Shown: piece by piece, positions 54,475-64,000 of the stretch
How positions within the stretch are numbered: position 1 is the stretch's first letter
Layout: every line of letters starts with the position of its first letter
Source of the DNA: an uncultured Saprospiraceae bacterium
Lineage (GTDB): Bacteria; Bacteroidota; Bacteroidia; Chitinophagales; Saprospiraceae
Assembly: GCA_937959115.1 (NCBI GenBank)
Contig: CALGAW010000052.1
Location: 1 to 64,000, forward strand
Length of the DNA: 64,000 bases
Direction of reading: 5' to 3'
Position numbers and translations under genes: made by a program
Notes under the pieces: generated by a model
What the model was told of the DNA's origin: nothing
What the model saw: the letters and a program-made list of their open reading frames with translations, nothing else
Database searches by the model: none

Positions 54475-55665
54475 TTAATTACTTAATTCCTTAATCGCCA
54501 ACCAAGCCATCAACCCCGTACTCAGTTCAAGTGACGATTCATCAATATCAAACGTAGTGGTATGGACAGGTGATGTAATGCCTTTTGATGGATTTCCAGT
54601 ACCCAATCGGTAGAAAACGCCAGGGATTTCATGAGAATAATAGGCAAAATCCTCCGCTGTCATTCGAATGGGTAAATCGACTACATTCTCTTTGCCTAAA
54701 TAAGCTTCAGCGTACTGACGAACCTTATGTGTCATCGTCTCGTTGTTGATTAAGAAGGGATAGCCTTTTTTAATGAGGAAATCAATTTTTGCTCCCATGC
54801 TTTCTCCTACCATGTTTACGATCTTCTCCATGTGCTCATGTGCTTCAGCGCGCCATTTTTCATCCATTGTTCGGAAGGTACCTTCGAGGTAGACTTTGTT
54901 GGGAATGACGTTGGTTGCTCCGTTTGCAATGACCTTTCCAAAGGTGAGTACAGTTGGAGTTGTGGGATCACTCTTTCGACTGACGACTTGTTGCAATGCG
55001 GTAATGATGTGTGCTGTGATCACAACGGGATCGACACAATCTTGTGGCAATGCACCGTGGCCTCCTTGGCCATGCACGGTTAGGTAAAGTTCATCTGCTG
55101 AAGCCATGTACATACCAGCTTTCATACCGATTTTGCCCGCTTCTAATGGAGGATGAACGTGTTGACCGATAATCCCAACAGGGGCTGGATTTCTTAATAC
55201 ACCTTCCTTAATCATAATCGATGCACCTCCGGGGAACTTTTCTTCTGCAGGCTGGAAAATCAGCTTTACGGTTCCTTCAAACTGGTCTTTCACTTCATTT
55301 AAAATCCTTGCTGTACCTAGGAGCGACGAAGAATGTGCATCGTGTCCACAAGCATGCATCACCCCTTCTTTCTTTGACTTGTAGGGTACGTCATTGGCTT
55401 CTAGGATAGGTAAAGCGTCCATGTCGGCTCGTAAGGCGATAATCTTTTTGTCTGGATTTCTACCTTTGATGAGTCCAACGACTCCGTTCTCTGCGCAGCC
55501 GTGCTCGTGTTCAATGCCGTATTGAGAAAGGGTTGAAGAAATAAACTTGCCTGTTTCCACTTCTTCATAGGAGAGTTCAGGATTGGCATGCAGATGTCTG
55601 CGTATAGCAACTATCTCCTTGTGATAAGACTTTGAAAGCTGCTTGATTCTATCTTTTAATTCCAT
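54475..55665 (-). CDS. M20 family amidohydrolase
   Basis: This 396-residue peptidase is of the hippurate hydrolase / N-acyl-L-amino-acid amidohydrolase type. The metal site is built from HACGHDAHSS (residues of about 103-112), EEKFPGGA near 140, IIGQHVHPPLEAG near 167 and the His in SPVHTTTFDIDE near the C-terminus. The lid dimerisation domain covers about 185-295 with TVHGQGGHGALPQDCVDPV. It has no signal peptide and is thus cytoplasmic. Such enzymes remove acyl groups from amino acids or from conjugates. A -7 box lies upstream at 55722-55729. Confidence 0.92.
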   Translation of the reverse strand: MELKDRIKQLSKSYHKEIVAIRRHLHANPELSYEEVETGKFISSTLSQYGIEHEHGCAENGVVGLIKGRNPDKKIIALRADMDALPILEANDVPYKSKKEGVMHACGHDAHSSSLLGTARILNEVKDQFEGTVKLIFQPAEEKFPGGASIMIKEGVLRNPAPVGIIGQHVHPPLEAGKIGMKAGMYMASADELYLTVHGQGGHGALPQDCVDPVVITAHIITALQQVVSRKSDPTTPTVLTFGKVIANGATNVIPNKVYLEGTFRTMDEKWRAEAHEHMEKIVNMVGESMGAKIDFLIKKGYPFLINNETMTHKVRQYAEAYLGKENVVDLPIRMTAEDFAYYSHEIPGVFYRLGTGNPSKGITSPVHTTTFDIDESSLELSTGLMAWLAIKELSN

Positions 55666-55721
55666 GATCTGTTATAGATAACGATTGTATTAAATGGCAG
55701 ATTTTGTACCATTTTGGTGGA

Positions 55722-55729
55722 CAAAGATA
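55722..55729 (-). promoter_or_regulatory. putative -7 box for the amidohydrolase-truA operon
   Basis: The minus-strand TATCTTTG fits TAnnTTTG and would give a leader of about 50 nt before the ATG at 55665. No -33 TTTG is at the expected distance. Confidence 0.45.
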
Positions 55730-55828
55730 AAATACTTACTATTAGATCTTTAATAAATTAACCTAAACCTTCTTGTAATTTGAACTGATCTAGTAAAGAT
55801 CAACAATCTCTAACCTTCTTCTTCCTTT

Positions 55829-56602
55829 CTATTCAAAACTCTTTGCTATTCTTCGTTCTTGAATTTTGTCATATTCCCTGATATAATCTGGATGCTCTGT
55901 TCCCATTATTCTATCCCAAAATCTAAAGTACAATCCGAAGTTACTGGTGAACGTTGAATGATGCAAGTTGTGATGAACGGAAGTATTTAGTACCTCGAAA
56001 AGAAAGGAACGCCTAAACCACTTAGGTGCGACCTCATATCCTAAATGACCATAAACATTGATAATGAAGATGATTATTGTAAAAATAAAAAAGGAATAAA
56101 GATGGATTGGAATTAGGAATAAAACAATAGGGACAACCATCGCTTCAAGTACACTCTCAAAAAAGTGAAATGAATAGGAGGCCCAAGGAGAAGGGTTAAT
56201 GGACTTGTGATGCGTTAAATGCACCTTCTTGTAAATCGATGGATGATGAATAACGCGGTGCAGCCAATAAAAATAAGTGTCGTGCGCGATAATGGCCAAT
56301 AGAATACTCACTGGTATCCACCAACTTGGATAATCTGATAGGTCACTATAGATCCTTGTATATTCCATTAGAGGAGTAAATAGAATCGTCATTGCTACCG
56401 CTGCAATAATCAGTGTTGTTTGTACTGAATACATGATCTCCCGAATGAAATCCTTGCGTTTAGCAATACCCGTTTGAATTTTGTTTTTCTTAAAAAAGGT
56501 TGGGAATAATATATAAAAGATCAAAAACGGAATACCTGCAAAAAGGAAATACCTGACTAAATTGATCACCAACGGGAGCGCATAAGAGATGTCTTCTTTC
56601 AT
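55829..56602 (-). CDS. sterol desaturase / fatty-acid hydroxylase family protein
   Basis: This 257-residue integral membrane enzyme has four to five hydrophobic helices. The di-iron His clusters are in place: HDTYFYWLHRVIHH near residues 105-118, HLTHHKSINPS near 128-138 and HHNLHHSTF near 212-220. The family hydroxylates or desaturates sterols, carotenoids or acyl chains; the substrate here is unknown. It stands alone between metH and the amidohydrolase. Confidence 0.92.
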   Translation of the reverse strand: MKEDISYALPLVINLVRYFLFAGIPFLIFYILFPTFFKKNKIQTGIAKRKDFIREIMYSVQTTLIIAAVAMTILFTPLMEYTRIYSDLSDYPSWWIPVSILLAIIAHDTYFYWLHRVIHHPSIYKKVHLTHHKSINPSPWASYSFHFFESVLEAMVVPIVLFLIPIHLYSFFIFTIIIFIINVYGHLGYEVAPKWFRRSFLFEVLNTSVHHNLHHSTFTSNFGLYFRFWDRIMGTEHPDYIREYDKIQERRIAKSFE

Positions 56603-56794
56603 ATTAGTTGATTAAATTAAGACAAAGATGTGCGACAAAGAGGAGAGGAGTGATTAATAAAATATAACCAATCACAATATAAGCCTTTTACTTTTAATCG
56701 AATAGTTTTTATTTATTAAAACCAAAATGTCCACAACAAGCAGTTGAGTCTATAAAAACAGCAAAGGCTATCCAAGCCGTTAATTTACAACTGC

Positions 56795-59700
56795 TTAAAC
56801 ATCATAATTCAACACAGGCGCCAACCATCTTTCCGCCTCTTCTAATCCCATATCCTTCCGTTCCGAGTAATCTTCCACTTGGTCCTTCGAGATTTTTCCA
56901 ATCGTAAAGTACTTAGAGTCTGGATGAGAGAAGTAAAACCCGCTCACAGAAGCCGCTGGATACATCGCGTAACTCTCCGTCAGTTTGATGGTTGTGTGTT
57001 CTTCTACATTCATCAAGTCAAAGAGCTTACCCTTTTCAGTGTGCTCAGGACATGCTGGATAACCAGGAGCAGGGCGAATACCGCAATACCGTTCCTTGAT
57101 CAGCTCTTCATTCGAAAGGGTTTCAGCTGGCATGTAGCCCCAAAATTCCTTACGGACACGTTCGTGCATGCGTTCAGCAAATGCTTCTGCCAATCGATCT
57201 GCTAGGGACTTAAGCATGATCGCGCTATAGTCATCGAGTTGGTCTTGGAAGTGTTTGACCCATTTTTCAATCCCGATGCCTGTTGTTACGGCAAATCCAC
57301 CTAGATAATCCTTGGTATTACTTGTAGCAGGGGCGATATAATCTGCTAGGCAGTTATTGTATTGTCCTGGTGCTTTTTGTGCTTGTTGTCTAAGGAAGTT
57401 GAACTGGGTTTTAATTTCTTTTCGGTCTTCGGAAGTAAAGACATTCACGTCGTCATCCTTGATGCTGCTTGCTGGATAAAACCCAATGATTCCTCTTGCT
57501 GTCAACCATTTTTCATCGATGATTCGTTTGAGCATTTCCTTTGCATCTTTCAGCAATTTCTTGCATTCTTCTCCAACCACCTCATCTTCTAGGATTGCTG
57601 GATACTTACCACGCATCTGCCAACTGGCAAAAAACGGTGTCCAGTCAATGTATTTGCTTAATTCTTCTAGTGAATAATCATCAAACACCTTCGTACCGAT
57701 AAACGTTGGCTGCTTAGGCTCGTTTGCTGCCCAATCCACTGGAAATTTGTTGCCTCTTGCCTTTTTGATGGTCAAGTACTTTTTAGACGATTTTCTACCT
57801 GCTCTTCGCTTGCGCACTTCTTCATACTCTGCACGGATACCCGTCATATAGTTGTCGCATTCTTCCTTATTCAGTAAGGTGCTAGCAACGGTAACACTCC
57901 TAGAAGCATCAAGCACGTGGACGATTGGTCCTGAGTACTCTTTCTCTATTTTTACAGCGGTGTGTGTTTTACTAGTTGTCGCGCCACCAATCATTAACGG
58001 AATTTGCAATCCTTCGCGCTCCATTTCTCTTGCCACATAGACCATTTCGTCAAGGGACGGTGTGATCAAGCCGCTCAATCCAATAATATCGACATTGTGC
58101 TTTCTAGCTTCTTTGATAATGGTATCCGTTCTTACCATGACACCGAGGTCAACGATTTCGAAGTTGTTACAACTCAGCACCACACCAACAATATTTTTAC
58201 CGATATCATGCACATCTCCTTTCACAGTAGCCATCAGTATTTTCCCTTTGGAGGAACTACCTGCTGAGGACTTTTCTGCTTCAATGTACGGTGTCAGATA
58301 TCCGACTGACTGTTTCATCACTCTTGCGCTTTTTACAACTTGAGGGAGAAACATTTTACCAGACCCAAACAAATCACCGACCACGTTCATTCCATCCATC
58401 AATGGGCCTTCTATCACTTTGATAGGGCGATCGTATTGCTGTCTCGCTTCTTCGGTGTCTTCAATGATAAACTCTGTGATCCCTTTCACAAGCGCATGAG
58501 ACAATCGTTCTTGTACTGGAGCATCGCGCCAAGCGAGGTCCTTCACGATCACCTTGCCTTTACTCTTTATGTTTTGAGCGTACGTCGTTAGATCATCCGT
58601 TGCATTCGGACTCTTGTTAAACAGAACATCTTCTACGAGTTTTAATAAATCTTTTGGAACTTCTTCATACACTTCAATCAATCCTGCATTGACAATTCCC
58701 ATATCCATTCCTGCATTGATGGCATGGTATAAAAACGCTGAATGCATTGCTTCTCTTACCGCATTGTTGCCTCTAAACGAAAAGGAGATATTACTGACAC
58801 CACCACTCACTTTCACATTAGGCATTAGCGCTTTGATTTTACGCGTTGCTTCTATGAATGCGATGCCATAATCATTGTGTTCTTCAATGCCTGTGGCAAT
58901 GGCGAAGATGTTTGGATCAAAAATAATATCCTGTGCACGGAATCCAACTTCGTTGACTAGTATTTTATACGCTCGATGGCAAATTTCAACCTTTCGCTCA
59001 ATGGTATCTGCTTGTCCTTCTTCATCGAATGCCATCACCACTACAGCAGCTCCAAACCGTCTGCAAATCTTTGCTTGGCGTTTAAATTCTTCTACGCCTT
59101 CCTTCATAGAAATAGAATTGACCACACACTTACCTTGTGCGCATTTCAATCCCTCTTCAATTACAGAAAACTTGGAGGAATCAATCATAAACGGCAGCTT
59201 GGCGATGTCAGGCTCAGATCCCATCAGATTCACAAAGTCCTTCATTGCTTTTTGTGAATCAAGCAATCCCTCATCCATATTGATATCAATGATCTGGGCG
59301 CCACCGTCTACTTGGTGTTGTGCCACCGATAAAGCTGCTTCGTAATCATTTGATTTGATTAATCGGGCAAATTTCTTTGAGCCAGTTACGTTCGTCCGTT
59401 CTCCAACGTTTACAAAATTGGTTTCTGGACGGATGGTTAAGGCTTCTAGGCCACTGAGCTGTGTATAAGGACTTAATTTTGCTTTTTTTCTTGGTAGAAT
59501 GCCCTTGGTTAATTCAGCCATTTTATTGATGTGCTCTGGCGTTGTACCACAGCAGCCTCCAACGATGTTGACGAGTCCACTTTTCACAAAATCATTGATA
59601 AAAGAGGCCATCTCTTCAGCGTCTTGGTCGTATTCTCCAAATTCATTTGGTAGTCCAGCATTGGGATAAGCGCTTACCCAGCAGTTTGCTGCCTTGGAAA

Positions 59701-60505
59701 GCTCCTCGATGTGTGGTCTCATTTCTACGGCGCCAAGTGCGCAGTTGAGTCCAACACTAAATAAGTTGATGTGGTTCACGGAGATCCAGAACGCCTCTAC
59801 TGTTTGTCCAGAAAGTGTTCGTCCACTGGCATCCGTGATCGTACCAGATATCATAATTGGATATTCAGTGTTCGTTTCTTCGTGATACCGGTCAATGGCA
59901 AATAGTGCTGCTTTGGCGTTTAGGGTATCGAATATCGTTTCTACTAGGAAGATATCGCATCCACCGTCTGCCAGTCCTCTGACTTGCTCATAGTAAGCTT
60001 CCATTAGCTCGTCGAATGAGGTAGCGCGAAAGCCTGGATTGTTGACATCTGGTGAGATGGATGCGGTTTTATTCGTTGGGCCAATTGCTCCTGCTACGAA
60101 TCGAGGTTGCTCTGGTGTGATTGCTGTATATTCGTCAGCTACTTTTCTTGCGATTTGGGCTGCGGCACGGTTGAACTCGTAGGCGTGGGCTTCCATCTCG
60201 TAGTCGGCTTGCGAGATGCTGGTTCCGTTGAAGGTATTGGTCTCAATGATGTCTGAGCCTGCTTCGAGATAGGCTTTGTGAATGTTTTCAATGACTTGTG
60301 GCTGTGTCACATTGAGGACTTCGTTGTTTCCTTTGATGTCTAGGTGAAAGTCTTTGAACTGTTCCCCTTTAAAGTCGGTTTCTGAGAGCTTGTATTCTTG
60401 GATGAGTGAGCCCATTGCACCATCGAGTACCAGTATGCGTTCTTTCGCAATACTGTTGAGCAATTCATAGCGTTCTTTAATACTGGTAACTGGTTCCTTA
60501 AGCAT
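56795..60505 (-). CDS. metH: cobalamin-dependent methionine synthase
   Basis: This 1236-residue enzyme transfers a methyl group from methyl-tetrahydrofolate to homocysteine through methylcobalamin. Domains in order: homocysteine methyltransferase (about 20-345; DGAMGSLIQ, zinc Cys in VGLNCALGA and [10 protein letters not shown]), pterin-binding (about 355-625; [14 protein letters not shown]), B12 cap (about 645-740) and B12-binding with [11 protein letters not shown] near 766 carrying the cobalt-ligand His. The C-terminal reactivation domain has [15 protein letters not shown] near 1145 for S-adenosylmethionine binding. All domains are full length and intact. A B12 or SAM riboswitch is not visible; a -7 box lies at 60525-60532 and leaves only about a 15-nt leader. 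Confidence 0.97.
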   Translation of the reverse strand: MLKEPVTSIKERYELLNSIAKERILVLDGAMGSLIQEYKLSETDFKGEQFKDFHLDIKGNNEVLNVTQPQVIENIHKAYLEAGSDIIETNTFNGTSISQADYEMEAHAYEFNRAAAQIARKVADEYTAITPEQPRFVAGAIGPTNKTASISPDVNNPGFRATSFDELMEAYYEQVRGLADGGCDIFLVETIFDTLNAKAALFAIDRYHEETNTEYPIMISGTITDASGRTLSGQTVEAFWISVNHINLFSVGLNCALGAVEMRPHIEELSKAANCWVSAYPNAGLPNEFGEYDQDAEEMASFINDFVKSGLVNIVGGCCGTTPEHINKMAELTKGILPRKKAKLSPYTQLSGLEALTIRPETNFVNVGERTNVTGSKKFARLIKSNDYEAALSVAQHQVDGGAQIIDINMDEGLLDSQKAMKDFVNLMGSEPDIAKLPFMIDSSKFSVIEEGLKCAQGKCVVNSISMKEGVEEFKRQAKICRRFGAAVVVMAFDEEGQADTIERKVEICHRAYKILVNEVGFRAQDIIFDPNIFAIATGIEEHNDYGIAFIEATRKIKALMPNVKVSGGVSNISFSFRGNNAVREAMHSAFLYHAINAGMDMGIVNAGLIEVYEEVPKDLLKLVEDVLFNKSPNATDDLTTYAQNIKSKGKVIVKDLAWRDAPVQERLSHALVKGITEFIIEDTEEARQQYDRPIKVIEGPLMDGMNVVGDLFGSGKMFLPQVVKSARVMKQSVGYLTPYIEAEKSSAGSSSKGKILMATVKGDVHDIGKNIVGVVLSCNNFEIVDLGVMVRTDTIIKEARKHNVDIIGLSGLITPSLDEMVYVAREMEREGLQIPLMIGGATTSKTHTAVKIEKEYSGPIVHVLDASRSVTVASTLLNKEECDNYMTGIRAEYEEVRKRRAGRKSSKKYLTIKKARGNKFPVDWAANEPKQPTFIGTKVFDDYSLEELSKYIDWTPFFASWQMRGKYPAILEDEVVGEECKKLLKDAKEMLKRIIDEKWLTARGIIGFYPASSIKDDDVNVFTSEDRKEIKTQFNFLRQQAQKAPGQYNNCLADYIAPATSNTKDYLGGFAVTTGIGIEKWVKHFQDQLDDYSAIMLKSLADRLAEAFAERMHERVRKEFWGYMPAETLSNEELIKERYCGIRPAPGYPACPEHTEKGKLFDLMNVEEHTTIKLTESYAMYPAASVSGFYFSHPDSKYFTIGKISKDQVEDYSERKDMGLEEAERWLAPVLNYDV

Positions 60506-60524
60506 CGGATGTTTGTTTAGGCTG

Positions 60525-60532
60525 CAAATATA
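60525..60532 (-). promoter_or_regulatory. putative -7 box of metH
   Basis: The minus-strand TATATTTG fits TAnnTTTG, 19 bp upstream of the start codon. No clear -33 element is seen. The short leader leaves no room for a riboswitch if this box is used. Confidence 0.45.
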
Positions 60533-60630
60533 ATTATGAAATCTGAATTATGAGTTATTAATTCACTTCAATTGCATAAACCAAACAAAATGTGGTGATT
60601 CTAGTTCAAAAATATCTTCAATTTTAAACG

Positions 60631-61338
60631 CTACTTCAACTCTATGATTACTGGATCGATTGATACTTCAAGAAAATTTGTTTTGTAGGTTAGGTATTTA
60701 AGAATAAGCATATCACCAGCTTGTAGTTCTTGAATCAACGCCTGCGTTTCGCGATTAAATCTTCCGCCTTTATTGAGTATTTCTGGCTGAAGAATACCAT
60801 CTATGACCGCACTAACCTGAAAATGTAGAACATGAAGTCCAGCATTTAATCCCTCATAATCCATCTTTCCATAAATTCCTTCCGCTTCTCTTAATTCATG
60901 AATGGTCAATTTTTTATCTTCTTTCTGCCAATTTTCTCTACGAAGGCGATGATTTTTAATATAGAACTTTGCTGGAATTGGGATTAACTCTTGCATAACC
61001 GTTTCTTTTCCAGATTCTAATTCTATTTCAAATTCTACAACACCATGAGTCGTAAAAGAAAGAAGTTTGAACTCATTATAGCCTAATGCTTCTAGGGTTA
61101 GCTCTTCTTCTCCATAGATTGGAGCGTACGTTTTTGAATCATACCCTTCAACTAATCTTGCTTTAATTTTATCTATTGTTATCGGAACAGCTTGTCTTGC
61201 AAACACTTTAAATCTATTATTAATACCAAAAGCAAAAAACGTTTCTCCAGTTGGAACAATTGCAATGTTAGAGCTTATTTGTCCGAATAAAAAACAACAC
61301 GGAGAGAGTATCAAGATTAGAAGTACAATTTTTTTCAT
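60631..61338 (-). CDS. secreted protein resembling a GldM C-terminal domain
   Basis: This 235-residue exported protein has the signal peptide MKKIVLLILILSPCCFLFGQ. The opening SSNIAIVPTGETFFAFGINN followed by RFKVFARQAVPITIDKIKA resembles repeat domains of GldM, the periplasmic part of the T9SS motor. However, no other gld gene is here and the rest (YIKNHRLRRENWQKEDKKL, NKGGRFNRETQALIQELQAG) is not decisive. Function is unknown. Confidence 0.6.
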   Translation of the reverse strand: MKKIVLLILILSPCCFLFGQISSNIAIVPTGETFFAFGINNRFKVFARQAVPITIDKIKARLVEGYDSKTYAPIYGEEELTLEALGYNEFKLLSFTTHGVVEFEIELESGKETVMQELIPIPAKFYIKNHRLRRENWQKEDKKLTIHELREAEGIYGKMDYEGLNAGLHVLHFQVSAVIDGILQPEILNKGGRFNRETQALIQELQAGDMLILKYLTYKTNFLEVSIDPVIIELK

Positions 61339-61458
61339 AATATAATATCAATGAATGTTTTACAATTGCCAATAGTTTTGCATTTATACTAGAAAGGTAA
61401 GGTAAAATTATAGTTTATTAAAATTACTTCAATCGATTAATATTGGAGCAATTAATAA

Positions 61459-62314
61459 TTTACTAAAACAGAGGATTTTAAGTTAGAAGTAGATGACCAA
61501 AATGGAAACCCTGTTTACTCTAAGCAACTAGGTGAAATCAATTTATATGGTTCTTCTAGACTTGAAACCTAGACAGTTCCATCAAAACTAGTAATACATG
61601 ACTCAACTGGATTTCAAGCTCCTTACTCCTTTCTTATGTCAGAAAACTTACCTAAATTTACTTCAAGTGACAAAAGTGTCGCTTCACTCAGAGGCAATAA
61701 GTCATATGATGGAAAAAAGGATTTGAAGGATGGGGGTAGTATGGTTGGAGTAACAGGCAAAACGATGATCCGCCTTGTGATGATCCGCCATGTGATGAAG
61801 AGCAAGAAACCTCAATGACAATTCCTATTGTTCCAGTATTAACACCAGGAGGGGCAACCCCAACAATTCCACATCTAGGACCTGCTATTTTAGCGACGGG
61901 TGCATATCAAGTGGGCTCAAATTGGCGCAGCAACCTTGATAACGCAGAATGGTTAGAGACTTCTATTGCAATACCCTTAGCTGATTGGATGATAAGTTGG
62001 TTGCAATCTAATAATGGACAGATTGAACTGCCACTTGTTCATGCTCCTCCATATTCAGGGCATGGAAACAATCGAAACAACAGTAATCCTCATATTGTTT
62101 ACATGATTACAGGACTAAATATTGTTACTGGCAAACCTGAAGTTCTTAAATTTGGTATTGGTGATGCAGTAAGGAACAAATATAGAATGAAGCGGCACTT
62201 GCGGCGGGGTATTGGATTAAGACTGGCAAGGCTCCCTCAGGTAACTGGAGACCAAAGGCTAAATTAAAAAAATGGAAATCAAACCAGAGCTTTAATAAAA
62301 TCAAACAAAAGTAA
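61459..62314 (+). pseudogene. decayed RHS-family protein tail with toxin domain
   Basis: In frame from 61471, TEDFKLEVDDQNGNPVYSKQ and LGEINLYGSSRLET carry the YGSSRL mark of Bacteroidota RHS proteins before a TAG at 61573. RGNKSYDGKK at about 61690 echoes the RGNKSYELSNHLGN element that follows in intact RHS proteins. A different frame then carries NDDPPCDDPPCDEEQE and leads into the toxin segment listed next. That segment loses frame near 62185; the restored frame (NEAALAAGYWIKTGKAPSGN) ends at TAA 62312-62314, overlapping the immunity ATG. At least two frame changes and one stop mean the gene is broken. The rest of an RHS gene is not in this window. Confidence 0.65.
61815..62267 (+). CDS. 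RHS toxin segment, possibly GIY-YIG-like (frameshifted)
   Basis: This open frame encodes a 150-residue piece from MTIPIVPVLTPGGATPTIPH. A Pro/Gly-rich part passes into HIVYMITGLNIVTGKPEVLK and FGIGDAVRNKYR, a pattern seen in GIY-YIG-like toxin domains (VYxI...KYGI). After about residue 124 the frame reads RHLRRGIGLRLARLP and stops, which looks unnatural. The sister frame (offset +2) instead gives NEAALAAGYWIKTGKAPSGN plus a basic tail and ends at the immunity start. The sequence therefore probably encoded a longer toxin and the present product would be inactive. The ATG at 61815 is an internal Met in the older frame. Confidence 0.5.
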   Translation: MTIPIVPVLTPGGATPTIPHLGPAILATGAYQVGSNWRSNLDNAEWLETSIAIPLADWMISWLQSNNGQIELPLVHAPPYSGHGNNRNNSNPHIVYMITGLNIVTGKPEVLKFGIGDAVRNKYRMKRHLRRGIGLRLARLPQVTGDQRLN

Positions 62315-62757
62315 TGACAAATTTTGATATTTATTTTGAAATTATGTTCGTTGATGATATTCAAAGCACAAAACTTTACTCTAGAGAATCTCATGATCTA
62401 GGATTAGAATATTCTAATCAATTAGAATTTGGAATTAATGGATTAGAATGCATTAAACTCCGTCTTACTCATTGGAATGAAATTATCGACCAGACACCGG
62501 CATATTCAGCTGGTTTTAATGGATTAAGTGTTTTTCATAGATATTTAGATTTATCTGAATTAGAACTTCTTCAGGATAAGAAATCAAGAAACTTCCTTTT
62601 ATTGACAAAATTACATGAGGCAATGAAGGTTTTAATAGAAAAATTTGATTGGGATAAAGAACCTTTTGAAAAAGCATATACCGCTACCTATAAGAAAATT
62701 GAGAATGATGAGGATTTGCCTAGTTTCTATCAATACTTAGAAGGAAACTACAATTGA
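62314..62757 (+). CDS. candidate immunity protein of an RHS toxin
   Basis: This 147-residue soluble, acidic protein (MTNFDIYFEIMFVDDIQSTK, then AYSAGFNGLSVFHRYLDLSE and WDKEPFEKAYTATYKKIEND) has no signal or membrane segment. No family is recognised. Its ATG overlaps the stop of the ancestral toxin frame as TAATG, the arrangement expected for a translationally coupled toxin and immunity gene. The open frame is intact although the toxin is broken, which fits an orphan immunity gene kept or not yet lost. Confidence 0.6.
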   Translation: MTNFDIYFEIMFVDDIQSTKLYSRESHDLGLEYSNQLEFGINGLECIKLRLTHWNEIIDQTPAYSAGFNGLSVFHRYLDLSELELLQDKKSRNFLLLTKLHEAMKVLIEKFDWDKEPFEKAYTATYKKIENDEDLPSFYQYLEGNYN

Positions 62758-63359
62758 AAGTATTAAAATCAGGTACTTGCATACAAGTCAGTTTTAGAAA
62801 ATTGATAATTGTTTAAACAAAAAAACAAGCACAGCAAATCCCAAGAACTTACTACTTAAATCAATCCCTTATAAGGGAAGTCATTGAAAACCAGACTTCT
62901 GTATACTAGGCTTAGTTTGTTCTAACTTATGGCATTTAAATCAAGATAAATTCATAAGAAAGGTAGCTACTTACTTTTTCCTTTTAGAGCGTTAGGTTCT
63001 TCTTTTACTTGTTCAAAAGACAATTAGTACACGTATTCAATTGATTCTGCGCAATCCTTCTGCTTTTTGACAAACGCATTTGTGCTTTTAAACATACCTT
63101 GGAGCTTTACTTTTTATTACTATTCAAACAATAATACTAGCTTAACATTCCCCGTTATAAATGAGAAGAAGTAATTAAAAGATTATTTTGATGGTAAAGA
63201 AAATCTCCCAAGCATAAGTTAAGTTTTTAAACAACGTCTTATCTCGTAAATGAAATTTGCTTATCAGTTGGCTAGAAAAGTTATTTAGTTAATTTTGCAC
63301 CTAGGAACAAGTATAGAAGTAAGTTATCTTTTATTCGTTCCGAAAGCAAAATAAGTTTC
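62758..63359. other. 600-bp gene-free region
   Basis: No gene is supported. It contains a perfect 14-bp palindrome TCCCTTATAAGGGA at 62865-62878 and, at its right end, the promoter of the M23 peptidase gene. The rest is AT-rich sequence with no other structure recognised. Confidence 0.45.
63268..63297 (+). promoter_or_regulatory. promoter for the M23 peptidase gene
   Basis: TTG (63268-63270), 19 nt and TAATTTTG (63290-63297) fit the Bacteroidota -33/-7 pattern. Transcription would start near 63304, about 55 nt before the ATG at 63360. Confidence 0.5.
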
Positions 63360-64000
63360 ATGAAAAGCGCCTTTCCCATATTGTTATTAGTTGTACTGGT
63401 CAGCAGTTTTACTAGTGATTCGTTTAAGTCTTATCCACAAGACTATTTCAGATCTCCCGTGAGTTATCCGCTACGCCTGTCCGGGACGTTTGGAGAGTTA
63501 CGGCCGAATCATTTGCATGCAGGTATTGACATTAAACCGCCTTCCAAATCAACAGGTGATCCGATTTTTGCAGTAGCAGATGGCTGGGTTTCACGGGTCA
63601 AAGTATCGCCTCGAGGATATGGAAATTGCTTGTATGTCGATCATCCAAATGGCTATACGAGTGTGTATGCGCATCTTCAAAAGTTCCCTGATTCACTTGC
63701 ACAATTCATCAAGGAACAACAATACCTTAAACAGTCATTTGATATGGAGCTATTCCCTGAAAAGGGGAAATTTCCCTTCAAAAAAGGCGACCAAGTTGGA
63801 AAGCTGGGCTTATCTGGCCGAACCTATGGTGCGCACCTACACTTCGAAATTAGAGATACAAAAACTGAAAAACCGATCAACCCACTTTTATTCGGGCTCA
63901 AGGTGACGGACAATCTGCCACCAAAGCTACATCAGCTAAAACTATACAAACTCAACCCAGAATATCGGACACTCGGAACGCATAAATACAATCTACTAAA
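63360..64000 (+). CDS. M23 family metallopeptidase (partial, runs off the end)
   Basis: The first 213 codons of a peptidase are present. MKSAFPILLLVVLVSSFTSD is a signal peptide. The LytM-type zinc site is visible: H53 and D57 in LHAGIDIKP, and the HxH of GAHLHFEIRD at H159/H161. YVDHPNGYTSVYAHLQ and GDQVGKLGLSGRTYGAHLHF complete the core. M23 enzymes cut peptidoglycan cross-bridges. The C-terminal part lies beyond the window, so the family's usual extra domains cannot be checked. Confidence 0.88.
   Translation, partial: MKSAFPILLLVVLVSSFTSDSFKSYPQDYFRSPVSYPLRLSGTFGELRPNHLHAGIDIKPPSKSTGDPIFAVADGWVSRVKVSPRGYGNCLYVDHPNGYTSVYAHLQKFPDSLAQFIKEQQYLKQSFDMELFPEKGKFPFKKGDQVGKLGLSGRTYGAHLHFEIRDTKTEKPINPLLFGLKVTDNLPPKLHQLKLYKLNPEYRTLGTHKYNLL

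Noticed and set aside
58875-59345. 156-codon plus-strand frame inside metH
   Set aside because: Antisense to a strongly conserved enzyme, with no signal or motif.
60506-60630. SAM or cobalamin riboswitch upstream of metH
   Set aside because: The leader is short and AT-rich with no conserved B12-box or SAM-type stems.

Overview
The window is about 39-40 % GC by eye and reads as a piece of a Bacteroidota chromosome, most likely from the Saprospiria side. The pointers are a type IX secretion (T9SS) C-terminal sorting domain, giant secreted proteins with SprB repeats, Cys/Asp-rich repeats ending in a DPCDF motif, a TonB-dependent receptor with a carboxypeptidase-regulatory N-domain, an atpBEFHAG operon without atpDC, and several promoters with the Bacteroidota -7 box TAnnTTTG. 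No rRNA, tRNA or CRISPR array was recognised.

Layout. 1-2.8 kb: a leader with dispersed repeats, then a TonB-dependent receptor. 2.98-4.64 kb: an IS1634-type insertion sequence flanked by a perfect 100-bp direct repeat. 4.7-9.7 kb, minus strand: a T9SS cargo protein, pyruvate kinase, an M16 peptidase and a PhyH dioxygenase. 10.2-16.5 kb: a histidine kinase and a 1465-residue secreted repeat protein. 16.7-22.1 kb: a small membrane protein, RtcB, a DUF1272 protein, a gene remnant with two in-frame stops, a PECR-like reductase, PhnA, a barrel-protein fragment and XerD. 22.3-31.2 kb: envelope and stress genes (DUF4476, two TonB-domain proteins, MscS, a VWA-rhodanese pair, a lipoprotein, a cytochrome-b5-like protein) and RNase III. 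31.3-39.6 kb: a 2763-residue secreted protein. 39.9-45.2 kb: the ATP synthase operon. 45.6-50.9 kb: a DUF1501 / secreted protein / DUF1800 operon. 51-60.5 kb: a possible type-23-toxin-like barrel protein, two uncharacterised proteins, TruA, an M20 amidohydrolase, a sterol-desaturase-like enzyme and MetH. 60.6-64 kb: a GldM-C-like protein, a decayed RHS toxin tail joined to an intact candidate immunity gene, and the start of an M23 peptidase.

The window joins core metabolism and energy genes with accessory cell-surface genes. The most notable points are: (1) the IS with its 100-bp target duplication, which left the neighbouring T9SS gene intact; (2) a conserved C-terminal region shared by the two giant secreted proteins, which lack the known T9SS tails and may use it as an unnamed sorting or anchoring domain; (3) an orphan RHS toxin-immunity cassette in which the toxin is frameshifted but its original frame still ends in a TAATG overlap with the immunity gene; and (4) the uncharacterised DUF1501-DUF1800 operon.
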